Source of the DNA: Rhodoferax_B ferrireducens_A
Lineage (GTDB): Bacteria; Pseudomonadota; Gammaproteobacteria; Burkholderiales; Burkholderiaceae_C
Assembly (NCBI RefSeq): GCF_031458075.1
Contig: NZ_JAVDXT010000005.1
Location: forward strand, 62,001-126,000
Reading direction: 5' to 3'
DNA: 64,000 nt
Below the pieces are notes generated by a model. It ran no database searches and had not been told where the DNA came from. It was given only the letters and a program-made list of their open reading frames with translations. Shown piece after piece: positions 49,602 to 59,095 of this stretch (positions are counted from its first letter, which is position 1; every line of letters starts with the position of its first letter). Position numbers and translations under genes: made by a program.

Positions 49602-50948
49602 TTAGACGCCGCCGGGATTCGCGATCAACGCCACGCCAGCCGCGTCCTTGCCGCTGCCCAACAGGCCGGCACGGGTGTAGACGCCCAGCTTTTCGCGGGT
49701 GTCGGCGATGTCCAGATTGCGCATGGTCAGCTGGCCGATACGGTCGGCTGGCGTGAAGGCCGCGTCTTCCACCTTTTCCATCGACAGGCGCTCGGGCGCG
49801 TAGGTCAGGTTCGGGCTGCTGGTGTCCATGATGGAATAGTCGTTGCCGCGGCGCAGTTCCAAGGTCACTTCGCCGGTGATGGCGCGGGCGATCCAGCGCT
49901 GGGCGGTTTCGCGCAGCATCAGGGCTTGCGAGTCGAACCAGCGGCCTTGGTACAGCAGGCGGCCCAGGCGGCGGCCATTGCTGCGGTACTGCTCTATGGT
50001 GTCTTCGTTGTGGATGCCGGTGACCAGGCGCTCGTAGGCGATGTGCAGCAGCGCCATGCCGGGGGCTTCGTAGATGCCGCGGCTCTTGGCTTCGATGATG
50101 CGGTTCTCGATCTGGTCGCACATGCCCAGGCCGTGGCGGCCACCGATTTCATTGGCGGCATACATCAGGGCTACAGCGTCGGGGTAGGTCTGGCCGTTCA
50201 GGGCGACCGGCTGGCCTTCTTCAAAGCGCACGGTGACCGATTCGGCCTTGACCACGCAATCTTCGCGCCAGAACGGCACGCCCATGATGGGCTTGACGAT
50301 GTGCATGCCGGCGTTCAGGAACTCCAGGTCCTTGGCTTCGTGGGTCGCGCCCAGGATGTTGGAGTCGGTCGAATAGGCCTTCTCGACGCTCATCTTGTAG
50401 TCGAAACCGTTGGCCACCAGGTACTCGCTCATCTCCTTGCGGCCGCCGAGTTCGTCGATGAACAGCTGGTCCAGCCAGGGCTTGTAGATGCGCAGCTCGG
50501 GGTTGCACAGCAGGCCGTAGCGGTAGAAGCGCTCGATGTCGTTGCCCTTGTAGGTGCTGCCGTCGCCCCAAATGTTCACGCCGTCGTCGCGCATCGCCAC
50601 CACCAGCGCGGTGCCGGTGACAGCACGGCCCAGCGGCGTGGTGTTGAAGTAGGTGGCGCCACCGGTGCTGATGTGGAAGGCGCCGGACTGGATGGCGGCA
50701 ATGCCCTCGGCCACCAGCTGCGGGCGGCAATCGACCAGGCGGGCCATTTCGGCGCCGTAGGCCAGGGCCTTGCGGGGAATTTCGTCGTAATCGGACTCGT
50801 CGGGCTGGCCCAGATTCGCGGTGTAGGCGCAGGGAATGGCGCCCTTGGCGCGCATCCAGTGCACGGCGGCGCTGGTGTCCAGCCCCCCCGAAAACGCGAT
50901 GCCGACACGTTCGCCAGCGGGGAGTTTTTGCAAAATATTGGCAGCCAT
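49602..50948 (-). CDS. argG: Argininosuccinate synthase
   Basis: The protein has 448 residues, matching the long E. coli-type ArgG. The ATP-binding PP-motif is VGIAFSGGLDTSAAV near the N-terminus, and the conserved ISTGGATYFNTTPLGRAVTG, WGDGSTYKGNDIERFYRYG and ERLSMEKVEDAAF blocks follow. It joins citrulline and aspartate in the cytoplasm, the seventh step of arginine synthesis. It is transcribed alone in the window; the gap upstream (50949-51128) holds a dispersed repeat. Confidence 0.96.
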   Translation of the reverse strand: MAANILQKLPAGERVGIAFSGGLDTSAAVHWMRAKGAIPCAYTANLGQPDESDYDEIPRKALAYGAEMARLVDCRPQLVAEGIAAIQSGAFHISTGGATYFNTTPLGRAVTGTALVVAMRDDGVNIWGDGSTYKGNDIERFYRYGLLCNPELRIYKPWLDQLFIDELGGRKEMSEYLVANGFDYKMSVEKAYSTDSNILGATHEAKDLEFLNAGMHIVKPIMGVPFWREDCVVKAESVTVRFEEGQPVALNGQTYPDAVALMYAANEIGGRHGLGMCDQIENRIIEAKSRGIYEAPGMALLHIAYERLVTGIHNEDTIEQYRSNGRRLGRLLYQGRWFDSQALMLRETAQRWIARAITGEVTLELRRGNDYSIMDTSSPNLTYAPERLSMEKVEDAAFTPADRIGQLTMRNLDIADTREKLGVYTRAGLLGSGKDAAGVALIANPGGV

Positions 50949-51057
50949 GGTGTTCTCTGTGTCAGTGCGAAACCTTCGATGTTAATTGACGCGGGGAAAT
51001 CGCCTTGGGCGGGGCCCTCTTGCGGAATGGTCGCCGCGGGCATGAAGCACTACATAA

Positions 51058-51105
51058 TTAATAGCTACCAGCGCTGATGCTTGTTGCACCAACTGCCAAT
51101 TTAAT
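51058..51105. repeat. Dispersed palindromic repeat, copy 14
   Basis: TTAATAGCTACCAGCGCTGA, then TGCTTGTTGCACCAACTGCC and an AT-rich end. It lies between the stop of a LysR gene and the argG start. Confidence 0.55.
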
Positions 51106-51128
51106 GCCTAAACCATCGCGTGCTGGGG

Positions 51129-52055
51129 TTACGCACCCGGCCGCTCGGCAATGGGCGCATGCTGCTCCATCAGCCCCACGATCCAGTCGATGAACACCCG
51201 CAGCTTGCTGCTGACATGCCGATTCGGCGGAAACGCCAGGTACAGCGGCATAGGCTCCAGCTGCCAGCCCGCGAACAGCGGCAGCAGCTCGCCGCGCGCC
51301 AAATGCGGCTTGGCCATGTAGTCCGGCAGCCACAGCACGCCGACGCCGGCCAGTCCAGCCGCCAGGTAGGCATTGCCGTCGTCCACCGAGAACACGTAGC
51401 GGCCTTGCACCGTGAGGCTCTCGCCGTCGCGCTGCATGGCGTAGGGAAAGGTCTTGCCGCTGCGCACCCACAGGAAGCCGACCACACGGTGCTGCGTGTC
51501 CTCCAGCTCCCGCGGGTGCAGCGGTGTACCAGCCTGCGCCAGGTAGCTGGGTGCGGCGTACACGCCGAGCTGCAGGTCGCCAACGTGGCGGGCCACCAGC
51601 GACTGGTCGGTGAGTTCGCCGCCGCGCACCACGCAGTCCACGTTCTCGTCGATCATGTCCACCATGCGGTCGCTCACGCCCATGTCGATCTGGATGTCGG
51701 GGTACTGGGCGTGGAAGGCCGGCAATGCCGGCACCAACACCATGCGGGCCAGGGGGCTGGGCACATCCACCCGCAGCCGGCCCCGCGGCAAGGCGGTGGC
51801 GCTGGACAGGCTGGTCTCGGCATCGTCCACATCGGCCAGGATACGCAGCACACGCTCGTAATAAGCCGCACCATCGGCGGTGACGTTGACCTTGCGCGTG
51901 GTGCGGTTCAGCAGCCGCACGCGCAGCCGCGCCTCCAGCTGCTGCACCAGCTGCGTCACGCTGGTCTTGCCCATGTGCAGGGTCTCGGCCGCCTTGGTGA
52001 AGCTGCCGGTTTCCACCACCCGGGCGAAGGCCTGCATGGCATCGAAACGGTCCAT
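51129..52055 (-). CDS. LysR-family transcriptional regulator (CrgA-like)
   Basis: The protein has 308 residues. The winged helix is RFDAMQAFARVVETGSFTKA, HMGKTSVTQLVQQLEARL and LLNRTTRKVNVTADG, followed by the LysR effector domain starting RLRVDVPSPLARMVLV. ATG 52055 gives the family length; longer frames extend into the RidA-like promoter. The RidA-like gene is divergent with 143 bases between and is the likely target. Confidence 0.92.
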   Translation of the reverse strand: MDRFDAMQAFARVVETGSFTKAAETLHMGKTSVTQLVQQLEARLRVRLLNRTTRKVNVTADGAAYYERVLRILADVDDAETSLSSATALPRGRLRVDVPSPLARMVLVPALPAFHAQYPDIQIDMGVSDRMVDMIDENVDCVVRGGELTDQSLVARHVGDLQLGVYAAPSYLAQAGTPLHPRELEDTQHRVVGFLWVRSGKTFPYAMQRDGESLTVQGRYVFSVDDGNAYLAAGLAGVGVLWLPDYMAKPHLARGELLPLFAGWQLEPMPLYLAFPPNRHVSSKLRVFIDWIVGLMEQHAPIAERPGA

Positions 52056-52198
52056 CGCTGCTCCCCATACGTTGCCGATTGTTTGGATTTTACAAACAGT
52101 GATGGGTGGACTTGCCGGTTTATCCGCCAGCCGTGGCGCCCTAAAGTGGCTGCACCGTGAACCCCGGGGCGGCTGCGCCCCTTTGATGAAAGATATGT

Positions 52199-52603
52199 AT
52201 GAGCCCACGTGACGTCGTTTTTCCCCCTGGCCGCCAGGCGCTGTATGAGCGCAACCGCTATTCGCCTGCGGTGCGCTCCAACGGCTTTTTGTTTGTCTCC
52301 GGCCAGGTCGGCAGCCGCGAAGACGGTTCGCCCGAGCCCGACCTGGAAGCACAGACCCGCCTAGCCTTCGACAACCTGAACGCCATCCTGCAAGCCGCCG
52401 GCTGCACTTTTGACGACGTGGTGGATGTCACCGTCTTCATCGTCGACCCGGCGTCGAAGTTCGAAACCATCTGGAAGGTGTTCCCCGACTACTGGGGCCA
52501 GGCGCCGCACCCGACACTGACCGGTGTCGGCGTGACCTGGCTGTATGGCTTCGACTTCGAGATCAAGGTGATTGCCAAGCTGCCGGAGAGCGACGAGGGC
52601 TGA
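52199..52603 (+). CDS. RidA-family protein lacking the catalytic arginine
   Basis: The protein has 134 residues. It aligns with RidA over its length (ERNRYSPAVRSNGFLFVSGQ, FDDVVDVTVFIVDPASKFET, then HPTLTGVGVTWLYGFDFEIK), but the PART motif is replaced by PTLT, so the Arg that binds substrate is Leu. It belongs to the RidA-like subfamilies without deaminase activity; the function is unknown. It is divergent from a LysR gene that may regulate it. Confidence 0.85.
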   Translation: MSPRDVVFPPGRQALYERNRYSPAVRSNGFLFVSGQVGSREDGSPEPDLEAQTRLAFDNLNAILQAAGCTFDDVVDVTVFIVDPASKFETIWKVFPDYWGQAPHPTLTGVGVTWLYGFDFEIKVIAKLPESDEG

Positions 52604-53151
52604 ATTAAGCGGCGGGACTGGAACGATGCGCGCCGATCAACTGCCACCGTTTTGGCCTGCCGTGACCAGACGATACCAAGAGTGGGTGGCAACGGAGTGC
52701 ACTTCCGCCCGACATAAAAGCGCGTTCCCTTCAGCCCCAAGAGTTGAGCGTCCACCCTGGCGTGCAACCGGTTGCCGAAGCAATGGAAATAGTTTTCTGA
52801 AAAAGTCATTGATTCCTGCCCATTGCTGGGCGGTTAAAAACTGCTGAAGGAATCGCGATCTACGTCTTTTAAGCTGGACAGATCTCAGTGCATCAGAGGG
52901 AATGGGGCCCTTAATTTGCGATTGAGAATTGCGTAGGCATTTCCGAAATTTAGAAATTTCATTTCACTGGGGTATTCACCTAGAAAAAATAAGCAAAGCG
53001 TTCTTATCATTCTTGCACCCGGTTGCAAACACCCTAAAGTGCATCAATCGGTCTAGAAGAAGTGTCCTGCCTCCCATTCGGGGAGTGGTTCACACCGCAG
53101 TTGGTTTCGGCTAACAGTGGCTTCGTTCACTTAAAAACATTAGGAGCAAAC
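52604..53151. promoter_or_regulatory. Long non-coding leader region with a LacI-type operator
   Basis: I see no convincing gene in these 548 bases; short open frames lack family features and a start context. Composition becomes AT-rich from about 52840. TTGCACCCGGTTGCAA at 53013-53028 is a palindrome with one mismatch and matches the perfect site at 59097-59110 beside the LacI gene. A TAGGAG ribosome site lies just before 53152. The operator is 124 bases upstream of the transporter start, so it probably overlaps the operon promoter. Confidence 0.7.
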
Positions 53152-54084
53152 ATGAAACTCACACGCAAGATCGTTAAGTCCGCTGTTGCCGTTGCTGCAT
53201 TGGCTTTTGGTGCTGCTTACGCGCAAAACATCGCTGTGGTTACCCATGGTCAAGCCAACGACGCCTTCTGGTCTGTCGTCAAGAACGGAGTCGAAGCCGC
53301 GGCCAAGGACGCTGGCGTCAAGGTTACCTACCGTGCGCCCGAGAGCTTTGACATGGTTGCCATGAGCCGGCTGATCGATGCAGCCGTGAACCAGAAACCC
53401 GATGGACTCGTGGTTTCCCTGCCTGACGCGTCCGCGCTTGGCCCAGCCATTCAACGCGCAGTGAAAGCCGGCATCCCCGTCATCACCATCAACTCGGGCC
53501 TGGAGTCTTCCAAGAAGCTGGGCGCTGTGCTGCACGTTGGGCAGTCGGAATACGACGCAGGCAAGTCAGCCGGTGAAAAACTCAAGGCCATGGGCGGCAA
53601 AAATGGCATCTGCGTGAACCAGGAAGTCGGCAATGTTTCGCTAGATCTCCGTTGCAAGGGCTTTGCGGACGGCTTTGGCGGCAAGTCCAAGGTGGTTCCT
53701 ACCGGCAATGACCCGACCGAAGTGCGCTCAAAGGTCAAGGCAGCGTTGGATTCTGATACATCGATTGACACCATCATGGCCTTGGGCGCATCCACCGCGG
53801 GTGAGCCTGCGCTGGCAGCAGCCAAAGAATCAGGACGTCTGGCCAAAATCAATGTCGCAACCTTTGACTTGTCAGCGGGTTTCCTGAAGGCGATTGCGGC
53901 CAAGGAAGCTGCTTTCGCAATCGACCAACAACAGTTCCTGCAGGGCTATCTGCCGGTGAGCTTCCTGGCTCTGCACGCCAAATTTGGACTGATTCCCGGC
54001 GGCAACGTGCCGTCCGGCCCCAACCTGATTACGTCTGAAAAGGCGGCACAGGTGATTGATCTCTCCGCCAAAGGCATTCGCTAA
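53152..54084 (+). CDS. Sugar/polyol ABC transporter substrate-binding protein
   Basis: The protein has 310 residues. A signal peptide (MKLTRKIVKSAVAVAALAFG, cut near AYA-Q) leads into a family-2 (ribose/inositol-type) periplasmic binding protein: IAVVTHGQANDAFWSVVKNG, LIDAAVNQKPDGLVVSLPD, and INSGLESSKKLGAVLHVGQS. The substrate is a sugar or polyol; myo-inositol or fructose are candidates given the dehydrogenase downstream and the single-domain ATPase. ATG 53152 has TAGGAGCAAAC upstream. Confidence 0.88.
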   Translation: MKLTRKIVKSAVAVAALAFGAAYAQNIAVVTHGQANDAFWSVVKNGVEAAAKDAGVKVTYRAPESFDMVAMSRLIDAAVNQKPDGLVVSLPDASALGPAIQRAVKAGIPVITINSGLESSKKLGAVLHVGQSEYDAGKSAGEKLKAMGGKNGICVNQEVGNVSLDLRCKGFADGFGGKSKVVPTGNDPTEVRSKVKAALDSDTSIDTIMALGASTAGEPALAAAKESGRLAKINVATFDLSAGFLKAIAAKEAAFAIDQQQFLQGYLPVSFLALHAKFGLIPGGNVPSGPNLITSEKAAQVIDLSAKGIR

Positions 54085-54164
54085 GCCTTAGACCCCGTGA
54101 GACCCGGAGGCGCTGCAGCAGCAGTTCTCTGGGTCCCGAAGTCCATCTCTTCCCTGAAGGCTAT

Positions 54165-55271
54165 ATGAACTCCCCAGCTTTAAAGAAGACCGACGACCGC
54201 CTAAAGCACACGTCTATCTTTTCGCAACTTATGAGGCGCCCCGAACTGGGCGCCGTGGCCGGCCTGATTCTGGTAACAGTGTTCTTCATGGCCACCGCCG
54301 ATGCGGTGATGTTTAACCTCGCTGGCCTGGTCAACTTCCTGACCCCAGCAGCCCAGCTCGGAATTCTGGCCCTGGGTGCCGCCTTGCTGATGATTGGCGG
54401 CGAATTTGACCTGTCCATCGGATCGATGATTGCCTTTGGCGGCTTGATCTTTTCGGCTGCTATCGTGGTCTTCCAGCTTCCGCTGATCGTGGCCGTTCTG
54501 CTGACTTTGCTGGTAGCCGGTTCAATCGGCGCCTTGAATGCATGGATTGTCCTGAGCACGGCCTTACCCAGCTTCATCGTGACACTGGCTTCGCTTTTCA
54601 TCTTGCGGGGATTGAGCCTGGTGGGCCTGAAATGGGCAACCGGTGGTTCTACCCAACTGCGCGGCGTGACCGAAGCAGTTGAGGGCAGTGCCTTGCTGGG
54701 GTTCTTTAGCGGCAAGGCCTTTGAAGGTGTATTCACGACCATGGGTGAGCATGGCCTGATCCCCAAATTTCCGAATGGCGAAGCCATGATTACAGGCATC
54801 CCGGTGGAAATTGTTTGGTTCGTGGCGCTCACGGCACTGGCAACCTGGGTGCTGTTGCGCACACCTCTGGGTAATTGGATATTCGCTTCAGGTGGTGATC
54901 CCATCGCTGCCAAAAACTCCGGTGTGCCCGTGCGCAATGTCAAGATTGGATTGTTTGTACTGGCGGCACTATGTGCAGGTTTGGTAGCCATCATCACAGT
55001 GCTGGACAGCGGATCCACGGATGCCCGGCGTGGATTTCAGAAGGAGTTTGAAGCCATCATCGCAGCGGTAATTGGCGGCTGCTTGTTGACCGGCGGATAC
55101 GGCTCTGCAGTGGGCGCCTTCCTGGGCTCCATCATCTTCGGCATGGTCATGATCGGCCTGACCTACACCCGCATTGACCAGGACTGGTACCTGGTGTTTC
55201 TTGGCGCGATGCTGCTGGTAGCGGTGCTATTCAACAACATCATCCGCAAGCGCGTGACCGGGGAGCGTTGA
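54165..55271 (+). CDS. Sugar ABC transporter permease (RbsC/FrcC type)
   Basis: The protein has 368 residues and about ten membrane helices. Typical blocks are LGILALGAALLMIGGEFDLS, FIVTLASLFILRGLSL, and the FEAIIAAVIGGCLLTGGYGS segment near the C-terminus, all of the ribose-family (BPD_transp_2) permeases. The length fits FrcC-like members. It lies 80 bases after the binding protein, with short GGGTC/GACCC arms in that gap, and one base before the ATPase gene. Confidence 0.9.
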   Translation: MNSPALKKTDDRLKHTSIFSQLMRRPELGAVAGLILVTVFFMATADAVMFNLAGLVNFLTPAAQLGILALGAALLMIGGEFDLSIGSMIAFGGLIFSAAIVVFQLPLIVAVLLTLLVAGSIGALNAWIVLSTALPSFIVTLASLFILRGLSLVGLKWATGGSTQLRGVTEAVEGSALLGFFSGKAFEGVFTTMGEHGLIPKFPNGEAMITGIPVEIVWFVALTALATWVLLRTPLGNWIFASGGDPIAAKNSGVPVRNVKIGLFVLAALCAGLVAIITVLDSGSTDARRGFQKEFEAIIAAVIGGCLLTGGYGSAVGAFLGSIIFGMVMIGLTYTRIDQDWYLVFLGAMLLVAVLFNNIIRKRVTGER

Positions 55272-55272
55272 A

Positions 55273-56061
55273 ATGACAAATACACAACATCCTTTGGTTG
55301 AAATGCGGGGCATAGAAAAGCATTTCGGCAACGTTATTGCGCTTTCAGGCGTTTCCTTCAGTGTCAACGCGGGGGAATGCCACTGTCTGCTGGGAGACAA
55401 CGGTGCGGGCAAGTCCACTTTCATCAAGACCATGTCCGGCGTGCATGCGCCCTCGCGTGGAACCATGCTGGTCAATGGAAGCGAGGTCGTGCTGCGGAGT
55501 CCACGTGAAGCCATGAATGCAGGCATTGCCACTGTGTTCCAAGACTTGGCCATGATTCCGTTGATGTCCGTCACGCGCAACTTCTTCATGGGACGTGAGC
55601 CGACCAAAGGCTGGGGACCATTCAAGTGCTTCGACGTCAAGCGCGCCAACGAGGTCACCATGGCCGAAATGCAGCGTATGGGCATACGTCTGCGAGAACC
55701 CGACCAGGCGGTCGGCACCTTGTCCGGTGGCGAGCGTCAATGCGTGGCGATTGCCCGCGCGGTCTACTTTGGTGCCAAGGTTCTGATATTGGACGAGCCG
55801 ACCTCTGCATTGGGGGTACGCCAGACCGCCAACGTGCTAGCCACGATTGATCGGGTGCGCAAGCTGGGTGTGGGCGTCATCTTCATCACCCATAACGTGC
55901 GTCACGCCATGGCCGTGGGCAACCGTTTCACTGTGCTGAATCGGGGTACGACCCTGGGCACGGCTGCACGCGGCGACATCACGGCCGAGCAGCTACAGGA
56001 CCTGATGGCGGGCGGGCAGGAACTTGCCACGCTGGAAGGCTCACTGGGCGGCACCGTCTGA
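55273..56061 (+). CDS. Single-domain sugar ABC transporter ATPase (FrcA type)
   Basis: The protein has 262 residues. Walker A is GDNGAGKST, the signature is LSGGERQCVAIARAVYFGAK (LSGGE instead of LSGGQ), Walker B is VLILDEPTSALG, and the switch His is in IFITHNVRHA. Most ribose-type transporters use a double-domain ATPase of about 500 residues, whereas this has one domain, like FrcA of the Sinorhizobium fructose transporter. Its start is one base after the permease stop. Confidence 0.92.
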   Translation: MTNTQHPLVEMRGIEKHFGNVIALSGVSFSVNAGECHCLLGDNGAGKSTFIKTMSGVHAPSRGTMLVNGSEVVLRSPREAMNAGIATVFQDLAMIPLMSVTRNFFMGREPTKGWGPFKCFDVKRANEVTMAEMQRMGIRLREPDQAVGTLSGGERQCVAIARAVYFGAKVLILDEPTSALGVRQTANVLATIDRVRKLGVGVIFITHNVRHAMAVGNRFTVLNRGTTLGTAARGDITAEQLQDLMAGGQELATLEGSLGGTV

Positions 56062-56130
56062 TAGATCAACAAGAGAAATACAACCCAAGCCACCAGGGTC
56101 AACGATGGTCGCGTAGTGGAATCAAAACTT

Positions 56131-56913
56131 ATGAATCAAGCTTTTCAACTTGCAGCCTGCGCCGAAATGCTCTGGCGCGACAAACCCATGGAGTGGCGTG
56201 TCAAACGCCTCACCGAGCTGGGCTTCCAGGTGGGCCTGTGGAACTGGCCCGACCATGATCTGGTCATGCTGGAGAAATCGGGCGCGACCTTCTCCATCAT
56301 GAATGGCTATCTGCGCGGGCGTCTTACGGACGATGAGGGGGCGGCTGAACTGCTGCGCACGGCACGCGAAACTGCGCAGGTCGGCAAGCGCTTGGGCGTG
56401 GCACGGCTGAACCTGCACGGCACAGGCTTGGGCGAGGGCGGTTTGCCCGTCACTCCCTGCGAAGTCATCACTGGCTCCATGTGGCTGAAGGCCCGCGACA
56501 CCCTGGCCCGCATTGCCGATATGGCGGATGAGGAAGGCGTTACCTTCACGCTGGAGAACCTCAATCTGCCAGTGGACCACCCCGGTGCTCCCTTCGGGCG
56601 GGCAGAGGACACACTGGCATTGGTCTCAGCCGTGAACCATCCACGCCTGCGCCTCAATCTGGATCTGTACCACGCGCAAATCGGCGAAGGCAACTTGATC
56701 GAACTGTGCCGCAGCTGCCTGCCCTGGATTGGCGAGGTGCAAGTGGCGGATGTACCTGGTCGCATGGAGCCCGGCACCGGCGAAATCAACTACGCCGGCG
56801 TTGCCCGCGCACTGTTCGCCATGGGCTACCGCGGCCCCGTCGGCATGGAGGCTTTTGCCTCCGGTGATCCGGAAGCGGCTCTGCAGGCATTCAAGTCGGC
56901 CTTCACGTTGTAG
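56131..56913 (+). CDS. Hydroxypyruvate isomerase-like TIM-barrel protein
   Basis: The protein has 260 residues. AACAEMLWRDKPMEWRVKRL at the N-terminus, LHGTGLGEGG, TFTLENLNLPVDHPGAPF, LRLNLDLYHAQIGEGNL and GEVQVADVPGRMEPGTGEIN follow the hydroxypyruvate isomerase (Hyi) pattern in the xylose-isomerase-like barrel, with metal ligands Glu in LENLN and Asp/His in LDLYHAQ. The true substrate could be an oxo-sugar of the same pathway. ATG 56131 was chosen; the GTG at 56116 is possible. Confidence 0.82.
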   Translation: MNQAFQLAACAEMLWRDKPMEWRVKRLTELGFQVGLWNWPDHDLVMLEKSGATFSIMNGYLRGRLTDDEGAAELLRTARETAQVGKRLGVARLNLHGTGLGEGGLPVTPCEVITGSMWLKARDTLARIADMADEEGVTFTLENLNLPVDHPGAPFGRAEDTLALVSAVNHPRLRLNLDLYHAQIGEGNLIELCRSCLPWIGEVQVADVPGRMEPGTGEINYAGVARALFAMGYRGPVGMEAFASGDPEAALQAFKSAFTL

Positions 56914-56969
56914 TCCACACCCTTAACGCTTCTATTTCCCTTCAACACAGTCATTTTCAGGAGTTACCC

Positions 56970-57980
56970 ATGATTAAAGTTGGTCTGCTTGGCGCCGGTC
57001 GTATCGGCAAGGTTCACGCCAAGAGCATCGTTGCCGATTCGCGCAGCCAGTTGGTTGCCGTATCGGATGTCAATGAAGAAGCGGCACGCCAACTGGCTGC
57101 AACTTGCGGTGCCACTGCCAAGTCTTCGCAAGAAATTCTTGCGGACAGCAGCATCGATGCCGTTCTGATTGCAACGTCCACCGACACCCATTCCGGATTC
57201 ATCGAAGCGGCTGTTGCGGCGGGCAAAGCCGTGCTGTGCGAAAAGCCGGTAGACCTGAATCTGGAGCGCGCGCTGGCCTGCCAGGCCATCGCTGCCAAGG
57301 CGGGCCGTCCGGTCATGGTTGGCTTTAACCGCCGCTTTGACCCTAACTTTGCGGCACTCAAACGCGCTTTTGATGCCGGTGAAATTGGCAAGGGCGAGTT
57401 GCTGTCGGTGACATCGTTTGACCCCTCCCCTCCGCCCGTAAGCTACATCAACGTTTCCGGCGGGCTGTTTCGGGATATGGCCATCCATGATTTCGATATG
57501 GCGTGCTGGATTTTTGGTGGTGCGCCCGCATCGGTGACCGCCATCGGATCCAGCATCGTGGATCCCGCCATTGGCGCCGCAGGGGACGTGGACACCGCTG
57601 TCATCACGCTGCATTTTGCAGATGGCCGTATTGCAGTCATCAAGAATAGCCGCCGAGCTGTGTATGGCTACGACCAACGGGTAGAGCTACTGGGTGCTAC
57701 CGGGCTGCTGTCCGCTGGGAATGTGCTGGAAAACACAGTGGCCAAGATCACAACCGCAGGCGCACTCAGCGCCAAGCCTGAATACTTCTTCCTCGAACGC
57801 TACATGAAAGCCTATGAGGCAGAGTGGCGTGCCTTCGTCGACGCAGTGGAAGCGGGCTCCAACTATCCCGTTACTCTGCAAGACGGCGTAAATGCCCTGG
57901 CCGTGGCAGAGGCAGCAACGCTGTCCTGGAAAACGGGCCGGACAGTGCAGCTCAAGGACGGACGTCCTGTCGCAGCCTGA
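56970..57980 (+). CDS. Gfo/Idh/MocA oxidoreductase, inositol 2-dehydrogenase-like
   Basis: The protein has 336 residues. The nucleotide-binding motif GLLGAGRIGKVHAKSIV is at the start, the catalytic Lys in CEKPVDLN, and GGLFRDMAIHDFDMACWIFG holds the catalytic Asp and His of the family. It resembles IolG, which oxidises myo-inositol to scyllo-inosose, but related enzymes act on glucose or other polyols. Together with the TIM-barrel protein and the importer it makes a catabolic unit. A TTTCAGGAGTTACCC ribosome site precedes the start. Confidence 0.85.
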   Translation: MIKVGLLGAGRIGKVHAKSIVADSRSQLVAVSDVNEEAARQLAATCGATAKSSQEILADSSIDAVLIATSTDTHSGFIEAAVAAGKAVLCEKPVDLNLERALACQAIAAKAGRPVMVGFNRRFDPNFAALKRAFDAGEIGKGELLSVTSFDPSPPPVSYINVSGGLFRDMAIHDFDMACWIFGGAPASVTAIGSSIVDPAIGAAGDVDTAVITLHFADGRIAVIKNSRRAVYGYDQRVELLGATGLLSAGNVLENTVAKITTAGALSAKPEYFFLERYMKAYEAEWRAFVDAVEAGSNYPVTLQDGVNALAVAEAATLSWKTGRTVQLKDGRPVAA

Positions 57981-58013
57981 GCTTGCTGATTAACGCTGCA
58001 TCTCTTTACAAAT

Positions 58014-59072
58014 CTACCAAGGGGTGCGGCGATGCGATGCACGAATCACCAGCGTACCGGGGGCCATCAGAGACGGGCGGCCGACCATTTCCGGGTCGAC
58101 GATGCGGAGGATAGCCTCCCCCACCAGATATTCGATGGGCTGGCGAAACGTCGTCAGTTGGTAGCTCGGCGCGTTGGCCAGTTCGATGTCATCAAAGCCA
58201 ACGATGGCAATCTTATTTTGCGCGTTGCTAAGAACCAAAGCGTCCATCGCGCCAATTGCCAGGATGTCGTTTTCGCAGAAGATCGCTTCCAGGCGGCCGG
58301 CCCTGGGTGTGGCCTCCATGTAGCGAAGCAAGGCCTGCATTCCTTCTTCACGCCGGTAATGGGCGGCTTCCATCACGGTCGCCAGGTCAATTCCTCTTTC
58401 TTTCAATCGATCGCGAAATCCTTCCAAGCGCCGCAGTTCGGTCCGCTCCGACAGCGGACCGGCCATGTAGCCAATCCGGCTGTACCCCTGCGCAAGAAAC
58501 AGATCCGCAATCTCGGCGCCAGCGGCATAACCGTCCGTACTTACGTAAGGAATGTCGGCCTCGCCACTGTTGCGAAGAATGACGACCAGTGGAATGTGCT
58601 TGACCTGCTGAGCGAACTGGATCAGCTCGTGTTTGAGCGTGGTGCCCAGAAAGATAATGCCGTCGACCTGAAATTGGTCGGCCAAGCGCAGCGCGGTGGC
58701 GGGACTGTATTCGGGACTGATATTGAGCAACAAGGTGCTGTAGCCCTTGGCCTGCAACTGGCGGGTGGTCACATCCAGGGTGCGCAACTGGTTCGGATTG
58801 CCGAGTTCATCCACCACCAGGGCAATCAGTTGCGTGCTTCGCGTCGAGAGGCTGCGGGCCAGCAGGTTGGGGGTGTACCCCATCTCTGCGGCGATTTCCC
58901 GGACCGTTTTTTTGACGTCCGGCGCTATCGAAGCGCCATCGGTAAAAGCCCGCGAAACCGTCCACTTGGAAACACCTGCTCGCTCAGCCACGTCCTTGGC
59001 AGTGACCTTTTTACCCTGCGGTTCGCGTACAGATTTAGAAGTTTCCAAAAGGATTTTTGATTTCATATGCAT
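58014..59072 (-). CDS. LacI-family transcriptional repressor
   Basis: The protein has 352 residues. The helix-turn-helix and hinge are at about residues 22-80 (VTAKDVAERAGVSKWTVSRA, MGYTPNLLARSLSTRSTQLI); the sugar-binding domain follows, with IVGFDDIELANAPSYQLTTF near its end. It is convergent with the iolG-like gene. A perfect palindrome TGCAACCGGTTGCA is 25 bases upstream of its start, and a near-copy precedes the transporter operon, so it probably represses both and itself. ATG 59066 is an alternative start. Confidence 0.93.
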   Translation of the reverse strand: MHMKSKILLETSKSVREPQGKKVTAKDVAERAGVSKWTVSRAFTDGASIAPDVKKTVREIAAEMGYTPNLLARSLSTRSTQLIALVVDELGNPNQLRTLDVTTRQLQAKGYSTLLLNISPEYSPATALRLADQFQVDGIIFLGTTLKHELIQFAQQVKHIPLVVILRNSGEADIPYVSTDGYAAGAEIADLFLAQGYSRIGYMAGPLSERTELRRLEGFRDRLKERGIDLATVMEAAHYRREEGMQALLRYMEATPRAGRLEAIFCENDILAIGAMDALVLSNAQNKIAIVGFDDIELANAPSYQLTTFRQPIEYLVGEAILRIVDPEMVGRPSLMAPGTLVIRASHRRTPW

Positions 59073-59095
59073 GCGCTAACAAGAGAGAACCAGCT

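Noticed and set aside
52572..53114. Two short open frames in the leader of the sugar importer
   Set aside because: No ribosome sites and no family features; treated as non-coding.
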